DNA of 64,000 nucleotides from Blastobasis lacticolella (GCA_905147135.1 LR990044.1:5646122-5710121); one strand, 5' to 3'. Positions 1 to 8,929 are shown, numbered from the stretch's first letter. Notes: generated from the sequence alone by a model not told the origin. Made by a program: numbers and translations.

Positions 1-403
1 ACGGGGGCAGTTTTGAACAAATGCACTAGTAGGCTAAATTTAAACGCAACTTTAACTTTTTTCTTTTTTTTGCACTGGCAACACTAACCCACATAGCTGT
101 CAGTTGTCATTTGTAGTCTGTCAATAAACGTAAACAAGTGAGAACGTTTTTTTGTTTTCGGCAGTTAAAAATAAATTATTTTGAATTGTTTTGTAAGGAT
201 TTCACGACTACATTTGAATAAAGTGGTAAGTTCAGTTCGGTTAATATGATGGGAGCATCTATTACTTGTATGTTTGAGTAGGAATAGTAGCAAGTTTTGA
301 CTGTCTTCTCGGAAAATCATTACTGTTATTTTTTAAAGTGCTGTTGGGGCAGTTTTGAACAAAGTAAAGGGGGCAGCTTTGAATTTTGTTCAAAGGTGCC
401 CCA
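1..403. repeat. Left terminal and subterminal repeat cluster of the Tigger-like element
   Basis: The terminal motif GGGGCAGTTTTGAACA occurs at about 4-19 and 346-361. A variant, GGGGGCAGCTTTGAA, lies at 369-383, followed by an inverted partial copy (TTCAAAGGTGCCCC) at 389-402. Such clusters are usually transposase binding sites. Bases 20-340 are AT-rich and hold nothing else recognisable. Confidence 0.7.
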
Positions 404-424
404 ACCTCAAGGGCACCTTTGTAA

Positions 425-841
425 GCGACCGGCCTCACAGAAAAGACGTAAGACGCAGACGCGGCGCCCGTTTAATTTACTTTTATACAAAATGTATAGA
501 AACTTCGCGACGCAAAACATACAGCAAAGACCGGCCGCGGACGCGACGCAGACACGTTTTCGCCCTTTTGCAAAACATACCGAAATGACAAGGCACGGGC
601 GAGACCGGGAGTGCGGGCGGGCCACGGGGAGCCGGGCCTCGCACGCAGCGCTTGCTGTCCTTGTCTCGGGCCACGGGGAGCTGGGTCTCGCACGCAGTGC
701 TTGCTGTCCTTGTCTTGCTTGCGTCCTTGACTGGTCCGCAACGCTACCGCGTCTGTGCCCCGTCTTTTCTGTATGTTTTAAAAAGTCGCGTCCATGTCCC
801 GTCTTTGACCGGTCTTACGTCTTTCCTTTGTGGGCCGTCGC
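425..841. mobile_element. Palindromic MITE, copy 1 (PIF/Harbinger-like target duplication)
   Basis: A 417-bp GC-rich foldback element. Its ends are inverted (GCGACCGGCC at left, GGGCCGTCGC at right) and the rest is largely self-complementary, with AAGACGTAAGACG opposed by CTTACGTCTTT. It is flanked by TAA on both sides (422-424 and 842-844), a 3-bp duplication of the TWA type used by PIF/Harbinger elements. Two further copies of 396 bp lie near the right end of the window. ORFs across it are by-products of its GC-rich palindrome. No transposase is encoded. Confidence 0.7.
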
Positions 842-861
842 TAAATTGGTTCTTGTACAGT

Positions 862-893
862 AAGTTTATTTATTTATTTATTTATTTGTTGTT
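862..893. repeat. (TTTA)n microsatellite
   Basis: A short run of TTTA/TTTG units between the MITE and the transposase gene, within the leader of the Tigger-like element. Confidence 0.7.
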
Positions 894-1008
894 GGGTTTG
901 TTGTTGTCTAGTAGGGTTGGGACTTGTACAGTAGGTACTTATATGTTACTTTCCTCATGATGTTTTTTATGCAGGTACTTAAATATAATCTTATGTTTGC
1001 AGGCGAAA

Positions 1009-3372
1009 ATGGTAAGGAACTATAAAAAAAAGAGAGAATCTGAAATTAATGAAGAGGATATAAATAATGCTATACTTAAAGTTATGACTGGCAAAATGAA
1101 ACTGAGGCAGGCTGCTGATGCGTATAACATAAAACCGAACACGTTACACTACAGAATAAAGAAGTACAAAAAAGAAATACAGCCAAAATCAGTAAATTAT
1201 ACAACAAAATACTCTACTTCCCAAATATTCAACAAAAATGAAGAGAGATTGTTAAAAGAATACATAATTATGAGATCTAAGATGCATTACGGCATGACAT
1301 ATAAACAAACACGGCAGCTTGCATATGAATATGCTACTGCACTTGGAAAATGTCCAGTAAAATGGAATCAAAATAAGGAAGCTGGTATAGATTGGTTAAA
1401 AGGGTACATGATGAGACATAGAGACTTGTCTCTTAGGAAACCTGAAAATACAAGCTTGTCCCGCTCTACTAGCTTTAACAAATGTAAAGTAATGGAGTTT
1501 TATGATAATTATGAAAGAGTACTGAGAAAATATAATTTTACTCCGGACAGAATATTTAATCTTGATGAGACTAACATCATGACTGTAGTCCAAGCGCCAA
1601 ATGTCATAGCTCAAACTGGGGTGAAGCAAGTAGGTCAGAGTGTTTCTGCGGAACGTGGTCAATTAATCACCATGTGTGGAATAGGAAATGCTATAGGAAA
1701 TTCCCTTCCTCCAGTTTTTATTTATCCAAGAGCGCGATTCCACGATTCGATGCTCAATGGAGGACCACCTGGCTCAGTCGGCTATGCCAATAGTCCCACT
1801 AGCGGTTGGATGACTGGACCGTTATTCATGAAGGTCCTTGAACATATAAAAAAGCTAGTGAGGTGCTCGAGGGATGATCCTATCTTAATATTGATGGATA
1901 ATCATGAGAGCCACTGCACTCTGGATGCCATTAACTATTGCCGTGAAAATGGAATGGTCGTTGTAACGTTTCCTCCACACTGCACCCACCGCATGCAGCC
2001 GTTAGATGTAGCAGTTAATGGCCCTTTTAAACAAAAGCTATCTGTGGCTCAAAATGATTGGCTCGTAAACCATCCCGGGAAAACGATTACTATCCATGAT
2101 TTAGCTGGTATTGTGACACCAGCATATAATCTGTCATATACCGCTCGCAATTTGCTCGCAGGATTTTCCAAGCCAGGAATCTACCCTTTTAACAGAAACG
2201 CTTTCTCTGACGAAGATTTCGAATGCGCAGAGGTAACCAATCGTCCTATGCCAACAACGTCTACTTCGCATACTGCTGACGCTCCCCAGACATCAACATC
2301 ATCGGCTGTACTACCTCTGACTACGCTGGAAGACGAGGACATGACTGATTGCGAAGACGAAGAACATCAAGCCATAACCTGCAATCCGGAAAATCTAAGA
2401 AATGTGGAAGACTCACCTGTTCTAGCTATATCAGAACTATTAGATATGGCTGCTGGTAATTCATTGGAAGTGTCACCCGCTCATTCAATATTTTTACCTG
2501 AAGCACAAGGAGTATCTGATTTGACAGCGCTGCAGGCCACAGCAGTACCCTCCACAGCTATACTACCTATAGTCAAAGATAATGAAGTACCTGGTTTGAC
2601 AGCACCAGAAGCCACAGCAGGACCCTCCACAAATTTACTACCCGGGGTCAGAGATTGTGGAACCCCTCCATCTCTAATTTGCTCACCGTTAGCTCACTCT
2701 TCTTTAGATAATCAGAATATTATTTCCCCTGAAGCTGTGTGGCCTCTTCCCAGAGCTGCACCTCGCAATAACTCAAGCAGGGGCAGAAAAAAGGGAAAGT
2801 CTAGAATTCTTACAGATACACCGGAAAAGATTGCCTTAGAAAATGAAGTTCGAGAAAGGGAAGATAAAAAAATAAAAAAGTTAGCTGCCTCTGCAAAAAG
2901 GAAGCTGGAAAAGGAAAAATCAAAAAAGAAACCTGGAAAGAAGCTTGAAAAGAAGAAGAAAATAATAAATTATGATATTTATAGTAGTTCAGATGAAGAA
3001 TATTTTATACCTCCATCCCCAGAATCCGATTCAGATTTAGATGAACAAGATGAAGAGTCCGAAAATGAGGATGGTGATGAAGAAAACATACATGAAGGTG
3101 ACTGGGTCATAGTTAATTTTGTATCTGATAAAAATGTTTTGCACCGTTACGTAGGTCAGATAACAAATGAATCATTGGCCAGCTACGATGTGAAATTTGC
3201 TAAAAAATTAACAGATACAAAATTCAAGTGGCCAGAGAAACCAGACGTTAGTTTAATTGGTAAATACCAAGTTGTAAAAAAAATTACACCTCCGATATTT
3301 AAATCCTCCTCAAAGCGGGTAGGAGCTTTCGAATTCCTTAAGTCGTTGAGAAAGTTTAAAATTGATAAGTAG
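1009..3372 (+). CDS. Tigger/pogo-like transposase (DDE_1), intact
   Basis: Cut-and-paste transposase, 787 residues. Order of domains: a pipsqueak-type helix-turn-helix near residues 15-65 (LRQAADAYNIKPNTLHYRIKK), a CENP-B type DNA-binding domain near 75-145, and the DDE_1 catalytic domain near 150-390. The acidic triad is visible: D about 186 (NLDETN), D about 297 (LMDNHES) and D about 333 (QPLDVA). A long Ser/Thr/Pro-rich linker, a Lys-rich coiled stretch and an acidic stretch follow, then a C-terminal module beginning HEGDWVIVNF. The ATG at 1009 has a good context (A at -3, G at +4). A pyrimidine-rich stretch ending in TTTGCAG lies just before it and could be a 3' splice site. The reading frame has no stop or shift, so the copy may be young or domesticated. 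Its inverted repeats argue for a transposon rather than a jerky-like host gene. Confidence 0.88.
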   Translation: MVRNYKKKRESEINEEDINNAILKVMTGKMKLRQAADAYNIKPNTLHYRIKKYKKEIQPKSVNYTTKYSTSQIFNKNEERLLKEYIIMRSKMHYGMTYKQTRQLAYEYATALGKCPVKWNQNKEAGIDWLKGYMMRHRDLSLRKPENTSLSRSTSFNKCKVMEFYDNYERVLRKYNFTPDRIFNLDETNIMTVVQAPNVIAQTGVKQVGQSVSAERGQLITMCGIGNAIGNSLPPVFIYPRARFHDSMLNGGPPGSVGYANSPTSGWMTGPLFMKVLEHIKKLVRCSRDDPILILMDNHESHCTLDAINYCRENGMVVVTFPPHCTHRMQPLDVAVNGPFKQKLSVAQNDWLVNHPGKTITIHDLAGIVTPAYNLSYTARNLLAGFSKPGIYPFNRNAFSDEDFECAEVTNRPMPTTSTSHTADAPQTSTSSAVLPLTTLEDEDMTDCEDEEHQAITCNPENLRNVEDSPVLAISELLDMAAGNSLEVSPAHSIFLPEAQGVSDLTALQATAVPSTAILPIVKDNEVPGLTAPEATAGPSTNLLPGVRDCGTPPSLICSPLAHSSLDNQNIISPEAVWPLPRAAPRNNSSRGRKKGKSRILTDTPEKIALENEVREREDKKIKKLAASAKRKLEKEKSKKKPGKKLEKKKKIINYDIYSSSDEEYFIPPSPESDSDLDEQDEESENEDGDEENIHEGDWVIVNFVSDKNVLHRYVGQITNESLASYDVKFAKKLTDTKFKWPEKPDVSLIGKYQVVKKITPPIFKSSSKRVGAFEFLKSLRKFKIDK

Positions 3373-3410
3373 ATACTTATTTTGAGATATATTACAAGAT
3401 GTGTTCATTA

Positions 3411-3416
3411 AATAAA
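3411..3416 (+). terminator. Polyadenylation signal of the transposase gene
   Basis: AATAAA lies about 40 bases after the stop codon of the transposase. It is the first canonical signal on this strand. Confidence 0.5.
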
Positions 3417-3633
3417 AGAGGAGGTATAATAGATTAAGAATATATTGATATGTTTTTGTGATTTTTGTAACTTCAATCTGAGATTAATACTTATTGTGCC
3501 ATTTTAGTTATTATCAACGTTTTTAAAACTATTTAATAAGAAGATATAAAAGATTGTTTTTTATTTTTTAGGTTTTTGTTAGGTTTAAAAAGTAGAAGTG
3601 TTTTCAACCTTGTAAGGAAATGTTTTATTAACC

Positions 3634-4049
3634 TGTTCAATACTGCCCCAGGGGATAGTCTACTAGATTTATTTTTTGTGAAAAACATTTATCATACTAC
3701 TAGATAATCAAACTTTTATATTTTTCTAGTACCTATGGTGTATTTGGCCTGTTAATTAAAAATATAATTATCGTCTATATTGTTGTATTTCTTTGTAAAA
3801 CCGATTATTCAAAAGTGCCCCAGGCGTGTTCAAACCTGCCCCATGTTCGGGGTAGTTTTGAACATTTCCCTTAAGATACATATAAGGAGATTCCAACTTT
3901 GTCGTTGGCATATTGATTATGCGACAATATTAAATTTCATCCTTAATAATGTAGTAAATCAGGCAGTGAAAGCAGAATGTTCAATCTAGATAAAGTTTTA
4001 AGTTTTCATGTTTTTTATAAAAAATGTTCAATGCTGCCCCCCTCTCCCC
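3634..4049. repeat. Right subterminal repeats and inverted repeat of the Tigger-like element
   Basis: Copies of TGTTCAA...CTGCCCC occur at about 3634-3649, 3828-3843 and 4025-4042. A related partial copy lies near 3808-3822 and an opposite-facing copy (GGGGTAGTTTTGAACA) at 3849-3864. The last is the terminal inverted repeat. The rest of the 3' part is AT-rich non-coding sequence. Confidence 0.7.
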
Positions 4050-4161
4050 TATAATAAGTATGTATTTAAAAGTATTTAAGTAGTATATCAGTTATCTAGC
4101 ACCCATAGCACAAGCTTTGCTTAGTTTGGGGCTAGATGGCGCTGTGTGAATTTGTCCACAA

Positions 4162-4184
4162 ATTATTTATTTATTTATTTATTT
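4162..4184. repeat. (ATTT)n microsatellite
   Basis: Short ATTT run at the left edge of array unit A1. The bases between the Tigger-like element and this run show nothing recognisable. Confidence 0.6.
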
Positions 4185-4189
4185 TAATT

Positions 4190-4366
4190 ACATTGTCTGC
4201 GACGGGCTTTTCCATTTTTAAGCTGCTCAGAGCAAGCACGAACTCGTCGTGACTGATGTCCGGCAGTTCGTCAGTGTAGTGACGCATCAGGCTCGTGGTT
4301 GTCTCGCCGGAGATAAGGAGCATGTGCAGCGTACAGCCGGTCGTAAAAATTCTCAATCTCGGACAT
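4190..4366 (-). pseudogene. Non-LTR reverse transcriptase fragment behind bZIP-A1
   Basis: The minus strand begins MSEIENFYDRLY and, after a frameshift, continues with LPDISHDEFVLALSSLKMEKPVADN. This resembles the N-terminal shoulder of the reverse-transcriptase domain in RTE/R1-like retroposons, where the family has a segment of the type E-ALxxLKxGKAPGxDNI. Only about 60 codons remain and the frame is broken. The same fragment occupies the same place behind bZIP-A2, so it was captured before the A unit was duplicated. Confidence 0.5.
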
Positions 4367-4395
4367 CTAAACTCTTTATATTACGGTTCTGCCTT

Positions 4396-4458
4396 GCATG
4401 GCGTCTTCCTCGCGCGGGACAATGGGGAACGGCGCAGGTGCATGGCGCCGCGAGGCCC
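4396..4458 (+). promoter_or_regulatory. Inverted copy of the bZIP upstream block, 3' side of A1
   Basis: Read on the minus strand this stretch matches the block upstream of the same gene read on the plus strand. Shared pieces are GGCCTCGCGGC, CCCATTGTCCCGCGC and GACGCCAT; identity is roughly 80% over 60 bp by eye. The gene is therefore bracketed by two facing copies. If both have promoter activity the second would drive an antisense transcript through the gene. That role is inference. Confidence 0.55.
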
Positions 4459-4476
4459 TCAATATCATAGTAATCA

Positions 4477-4773
4477 CTATCGATGTCCGTTGTTGCACGT
4501 CTCGCATTTGCGCTTATTCGCCACCTCCGCTCTCAACCGGGCATATTCTCGCTCCAGGATAAGCACATCGAGCGCCATAGCTTCGTAACGTTTATTTCTT
4601 ATGGCACGACTCCTCCTCGCAGCTACGTTATTCCTTTTCCGCAGTGCGGCGTGAGCGGCGTCGTGGTCATCGTCAGCGGAGTTGGGCGCCCGTTGGCGCT
4701 GCGCTGGCGGCGGCGGCGACAATACGTCTTCAGAATCGTTGTTTACATCAAACTGTCTCCATAATAGAGTCAT
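4477..4773 (-). CDS. Small PAR-type bZIP protein, subtype A copy 1
   Basis: A 98-residue intronless protein. After a Pro- and Asp-rich N-terminus (residues 1-43, starting MTLLWRQFDV) it has a basic region RKRNNVAARRSRAIRNKR near 45-62, with the invariant N-x7-R spacing of bZIP factors. A short zipper follows with heptad positions M-L-L. The tail KRKCETCNNGHR carries a CxxC. In PAR factors (HLF, TEF, Pdp1) the basic region is KNNxAAKRSRD and the zipper is longer, so a weak or partner-dependent dimer is likely. The start is fixed by the M-x-x-[LI]-[WR]-R shared with all copies. No AATAAA was seen close behind the stop. It differs from A2 at three residues. Function unknown; nuclear DNA binding is inferred from the fold alone. 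Confidence 0.75.
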   Translation of the reverse strand: MTLLWRQFDVNNDSEDVLSPPPPAQRQRAPNSADDDHDAAHAALRKRNNVAARRSRAIRNKRYEAMALDVLILEREYARLRAEVANKRKCETCNNGHR

Positions 4774-4901
4774 AATTTATGAACACATATAAATTCAACA
4801 GATCGCAGGGATAACTACTAAGGGTACAAGTTATCGCCGTAGAAGTGAGTAGTAAGTGAATGCTGCCATTCGGTGGCTCGGTCGGCGGTCGCCGCGTCGG
4901 G

Positions 4902-4987
4902 GTCCGAGGGGCGTGGCTTGTAGGCCTCGCGGCTGCCTGCGCCTGCGTCGCACCCCATTGTCCCGCGCTAGGACGACGCCATTTTGT
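4902..4987 (-). promoter_or_regulatory. Conserved upstream block of bZIP-A1
   Basis: GC-rich block starting about 130 bp before the ATG and shared by every copy in the array. On the minus strand it reads ACAAAATGGCGTC (a YY1/Pho-like AAnATGGCG site), GCGCGGGACAATGG, then CCGCGAGGC and AAGCCACGCCCCTCGG (a CACCC/KLF-like box). No TATA box is evident. Called a promoter because it is the most conserved non-coding part and has a constant position; unproven. Confidence 0.55.
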
Positions 4988-5760
4988 GCTGATCGGACCT
5001 GGTAACGTATACCTATTCAATGCATAAGGGGTTCTATTTGAATACAGTCTACAGGCACAGATGATAATGTGACACCATAGTGAAATTTATTTTTGTAACG
5101 AATTAACAAGAAATTAGTTAAAGCAACTTCTTAAGCATATTGCAAAATTTGCTCATTTTCAGTTTTCTTCTTGACATTAGGAAAGCTATCTACTAAGACC
5201 CCTCAGCCTGAGGGGATCTACGCACGGGTCTGCTGCTACAGTATGATTGGTTGACGATACAATGTGTACAAACAAAACACCCAGATTTGGGAGGCTAATT
5301 CCTAAAGACCCAATTAGCAATTATTAGTGTAGACAGTACTCATAATAACAACGTTGGTTAGAATTCAAACAGAAATATCGCATTAAAAAAATTTATTGCT
5401 CGGGACTGTTAAAGGGTTTTCAATGGGAAGGAGTTCCATAGTCACGAACCACAGGCACGTGTTATATTACATAGTGGGAATTTTCTATCATTTTTTGCTG
5501 ATTTTGCACAGTTACAGCCTCTAGAAATTAACGAAGGTGTAAGCTATTATCTGAAGGGCTTTAATTAAGTATTCAAGGTCCTCGTTAAAAAACGAGATTG
5601 TGATATATTTTTTCAGTGTCAATATGCAAATTGCTTTATAGGTAATTATTCAAATTTGGGTTAATGATAGGCAATTCTACAGCAGTATGAATGTAATATC
5701 CCCAAATAATTTAACTAAAATAAACAGGTTACTATTAATATTTTTACCTCGATATTTAGT
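4988..5760 (-). repeat. Array module M upstream of bZIP-A1
   Basis: Non-coding module repeated through the window. Landmarks are CTTCTTGACATTAGGAAAGC, the palindrome CCTCAGCCTGAGG, GATTGGTTGACGATACAAT, and AATGGGAAGGAGTTCCAT near 5419-5436. Near-identical sequence lies upstream of bZIP-A2 and in the gene-less A unit at the right. More distant copies sit behind the B-type genes. No reading frame or RNA fold was recognised in it. Confidence 0.65.
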
Positions 5761-5940
5761 TTATACGAAAGTGAATTGAAATGAAACCGAATGAGCCTTT
5801 TACCAACGTTTTTTGCCAAGATGTTATTATTTACCACGTAAGTAATAATTTGCACAACCGACAACGACTTTGTTTGAAACCCAGCTGTACCTTGCCATAA
5901 AATTTATCAAGATCGGTGTAAGCGTAAACATGTAATACTC
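5761..5940. other. Junction between A1 and B1 units
   Basis: Mostly unique AT-rich sequence. Part of it, starting CAACGACTTTGTTTGAAACC, recurs near 56,985-57,060 next to another module M, so it belongs to the array backbone. No gene. Confidence 0.4.
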
Positions 5941-6700
5941 AAAACCAATGTCATAACAAACCATTTGATTTCTGTAGGATTGTTATTTTCGTAAGTTATG
6001 TGATATCAAATAATGGCCAAACCATTAAAAAGCAAGCGCGGGAGATAATTTTTAGCGTAATTAATATTTTAGACAGAAGGTCAAGCTAATCGTGAGCAAA
6101 TAACTGAATGTTTACAAGAAGGACTGACAAGGACTAACAATGACAGATTATCCCTAGATTATTACCACACCTTATAGTTTTTACTATTGTCAGTCGATAC
6201 GGACTTATCGCGGTTCTATTATAACACCCTCAGCATAAGGGTTCTAAACAGGAGTCTGCTGTGAACAATTTATGATTGACCGACGATAACAATGTTTACG
6301 AAAAAAACGCTTAGTCCTGGGAGGCTAATAAACGAAACGATTTGCAATGAGCAGGAATGTATGAAGAATATTTAAGTAATTCCTGTCTTTAGGCAGTCCA
6401 AGTGTTGACAGAACTAATAATAACGTCGGTTTCAATTCAAACGCAAATATCACACAAACAAGTTTTTGCTCGAAATCGTTAAAGGGCCTTCAATGGGAAG
6501 GAGTTCCATTGTCACGAACCACTGGCACGTGCAATATTTTGACAAAGTGGGACTTTTCTATTATTTTTTGCAGACTTTGCACAGTTATAGCCTTTAAAAA
6601 TTCACGAAGGCGTAAGCTACTTTCTAAAGAGGTTAAGTATTCAAAGTCCTTGTTAAACTACAAAATCGTAATATTTCTTTAGATAACTTTTCCAAAAAAA
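5941..6700 (-). repeat. Array module M, diverged copy behind bZIP-B1
   Basis: Same landmarks as the module upstream of A1, but diverged (for example CACCCTCAGCATAAGGG and GAAACGATTTGCAATGAG). It is very close to the copies at 38,608-39,329 and 57,250-58,090. Non-coding. Confidence 0.65.
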
Positions 6701-7065
6701 TTATAATTACCTTGGCGTTAATGTCCTGGTTGTATTCTCGAAAACGAGGGCCCGGGGTCTGCCTTGACCAAGATCCAGGATCTGGCGATCAGGTAATTAC
6801 AATGGAGTGACTATTACTTAATTCAGTAACAATGTCCAAGGGAGGTCCGTGTCTTCGTAGTATGACAGTATTGGTGATGCTGTGATAAATTCACCTTACA
6901 TTGAGATGTGACGACCCATTACAGATGGGATAAACGACGATTCTTTATACATAGTCAATATAAAGGTATGTATAATTGAAATATATATTTACAAAAATGT
7001 CAATTAGCTATAAGAAATCATTCCAATTTGGGTTAATGATAGGCAAATTGACAGCAGTATGAATG
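6701..7065. repeat. B-unit 3' flank, part 1
   Basis: Non-coding sequence shared with the flank behind bZIP-B4, including TTACAATGGAGTGACTATTA and AGATGTGACGACCCATTAC. No gene seen. Confidence 0.5.
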
Positions 7066-7330
7066 TAATATGACAAAATTAATTAACTTAAATAAACAGG
7101 TAAGAAACCTAAATGAAATCTAAAATCTGAACCTATCCAAAATAAAATAACACGTGAATGAGTAAATACCAATAAATCTTATCCTTCAATAATTTACCCA
7201 AAATAGCAGGTAACAAACATAAATGAAATCGAAATTCTTTACCTATTCTAATTTATATAACATATGAATGAGTAGATACAAACTAAAACTCGTCCTCAAA
7301 TAATTTAACTAAGATAAACACAGGTAAAAA
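7066..7330. repeat. About 110-bp tandem repeat, B1 flank
   Basis: Three degenerate units, each with AATAATTTAACTAAAATAAA, CAGGTAACAAACATAAATGA and GAATGAGTAGATAC. Equivalent arrays lie behind B2, B4 and the gene-less B unit, so the tandem repeat is part of the ancestral unit. Confidence 0.6.
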
Positions 7331-7723
7331 TCGGTTTTGGAAATATCATACGATAGGTAGTACCAATAGGTAAATGACATTAGCAACAACAGAGGCGACA
7401 ACCAATGCGTTACCCACCTCTATAACAGTAACTGAAATAACTCACGAAAGCAAGTAAACAATAATTTGAATTCTTGGTTCTTGACTGGCAAAATCATCAC
7501 GAAAGCCATGGATAGCTACTAAATTAGAAGAAGTAGAAATGGAGAGCGTCAGTTTGTGGCACTTAGAAATTTGAAATGCTGTTTGAAATTCCGAACCATA
7601 AACAAAAATTACAGAAATAAACTAAATAACTAAGTATACCTAACCTATTGTAAAATCACTAATATTATTGGTGTCCCTAGCGCACTCCTATTATAATGCC
7701 TTCACATGTGGTCTTTAATCCCG
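7331..7723. repeat. B-unit 3' flank, part 2
   Basis: Sequence directly behind bZIP-B1, shared with all B units. It contains GACATTAGCAACAACAGAGG and CAATGCGTTGCCCACCTCT, resembling the 3' end of a lepidopteran retroposon. No AATAAA for the minus-strand gene is obvious. Confidence 0.5.
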
Positions 7724-8074
7724 CTAACACCTCTCGCAGCAGCGCCTTCGCTTCAATGCTCTCAACTGGGCGTACTGCTGCTCCAGGAAAGCCACGTCAA
7801 TGGCGAGGAGCTTTGCACGCTTCGTTCTCTGGTCGCGGCTCCTCTTCGCGGCCAGATTGTTTTTCGCCCGGAGTGCGGCGTACGCCTCGCCGCCAGCGGC
7901 GCTGGATGCCACTGGGCGCCGCATCTGTGACTGGTCGGGCGGCGGTCCCTCCGCCGCCAGCACTCGCTGCCTCAACACCTCATGCAGATTTTGTTCTGCA
8001 AGCTGGGGTGCAAGGGCTTTCTGCAGCGGCACCTCTTCCGAGACCTCCTCCCACGGTCTCCGAATTCCACCCAT
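7724..8074 (-). CDS. Small PAR-type bZIP protein, subtype B copy 1
   Basis: A 116-residue protein with a charged, Gln/Leu-rich N-terminal half, then the basic region RAKNNLAAKRSRDQRTKR near residues 70-87. Its core matches the PAR-bZIP signature KNNxAAKRSRD. A three-heptad Leu zipper (L-L-L) and the Cys-rich end RRRCCERC follow. The open frame runs further upstream to 8296, but all other copies begin M-x-x-I-W-R-P at this position, so the ATG at 8074 is chosen. Here the Trp of that motif is Arg. A C-to-T change makes a stop that removes the last three residues (QRD) present in B3 and B4. The BEL/Pao element has inserted 200 bp upstream, within the conserved block, so expression is doubtful. 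Confidence 0.72.
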   Translation of the reverse strand: MGGIRRPWEEVSEEVPLQKALAPQLAEQNLHEVLRQRVLAAEGPPPDQSQMRRPVASSAAGGEAYAALRAKNNLAAKRSRDQRTKRAKLLAIDVAFLEQQYAQLRALKRRRCCERC

Positions 8075-8183
8075 GACTTTATTTCTGGATTTAATTAAAA
8101 AAGACACTAGTTTTCGCCGGGAAGTCCAAGACACGAATGGTCGCTCCAACATTCGCCGGCAATGGAAATCGCATGCCACAGGT

Positions 8184-8273
8184 ACGAGGGATGTGGCTTG
8201 CAGCCCTCGCGGCTGTTGGCTACCTGCCCCTTTCCATTGTCCTGCGCATGCAACTGCGACGGAAAGACGCCAT
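8184..8273 (-). promoter_or_regulatory. Upstream block of bZIP-B1, cut by a BEL insertion
   Basis: Contains ACGAGGG..GTGGCTTGCAGCCCTCGCGGCTG (split here for length) and CCATTGTCCTGCGC, and ends in GACGCCAT. The TTTTGTAAC that should follow now lies beyond the BEL/Pao element at 18,933. GCCAT is the element's duplicated target. Confidence 0.55.
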
Positions 8274-8649
8274 TGTAGACGACAGAATGCAGACACCCTT
8301 ACTTTTACATTTGTATTATATAGGCTAAACTCTATGTAGCTAGCTTGTACCTATGTTTTATGTATTATTTAATTTAGCATACTTACCACTAATAATTACC
8401 AGTTATAAACATACAAACATACATTTTGTTCCCTGATATTGTGTTTCACCGTTCGAAAACTCGACTGGTAGCGCCCTCTATTAAAAATCAATGTGAAACT
8501 TATTTTTATAATGTGAAATGTGGGTGCGCTTAAAATTAATGTGATGATTGGAGACTGTGAGATTGCGCTGTTGGCTATTACACGAATGTATACCAATTTC
8601 TGGCTTTTATTAATTATCCCGACGTGTTAGAGTCTGAGAGTGATCTACA
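8274..8649 (+). repeat. BEL/Pao 5' LTR
   Basis: 376 bp, TG...CA. It is nearly identical by eye to the 3' LTR, apart from a 2-base indel near the middle and a few substitutions toward the end. A primer-binding-site candidate, TGGCCCTTCGATCCG, starts about 10 bases after it. Confidence 0.88.
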
Positions 8650-8929
8650 ATAAGTTTTTGGCCCTTCGATCCGAATAAAGTTATTGAACTAGTATTACGA
8701 ATTATGCATAATACTCCACCAAGTAAGATATTGACACGTCGTCAGCGCTAGGAGCTAATGAATAGTGAAGTTAATAGCAGCAAGTTTGTTACTCCTACAG
8801 TAGTCGACACTATGCTGAACCCCGGCTGGTTATTTACTGCCAGGGAACAAAAGCGACACTCATTGTAAACGGAAGAAACAAGTAACTCACAATTCAGTTA
8901 AGTCTTCACCAGCTTACATAACGACCAAA

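Larger units (their letters stand above)
1..4049 (+). mobile_element. Tigger/pogo-like DNA transposon, near complete
   Basis: A Tc1/mariner-superfamily element of the pogo/Tigger group with an intact transposase gene. The left end shows GGGGGCAG followed by TTTTGAACA and the right end shows its inverted counterpart TGTTCAATGCTGCCCCCC, followed by CTCCCC and then TA, the target dinucleotide of this superfamily. The first few bases of the left inverted repeat probably lie just outside the window. The GGGGCAG-TTTTGAACA motif recurs several times inside both ends. A palindromic MITE sits between the left end and the gene. Identification of the group rests on the encoded transposase. Confidence 0.85.

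Noticed and set aside
297..960. Several frames of 60-188 codons near the left end.
   Set aside because: They run across a palindromic MITE and occur on both strands and in several phases, as expected of GC-rich foldback DNA.
7724..8296. A 190-codon version of bZIP-B1 starting far upstream.
   Set aside because: The extra N-terminus runs through the leader and the conserved block into the BEL LTR, and other copies start at the conserved M-x-x-I-W-R-P.
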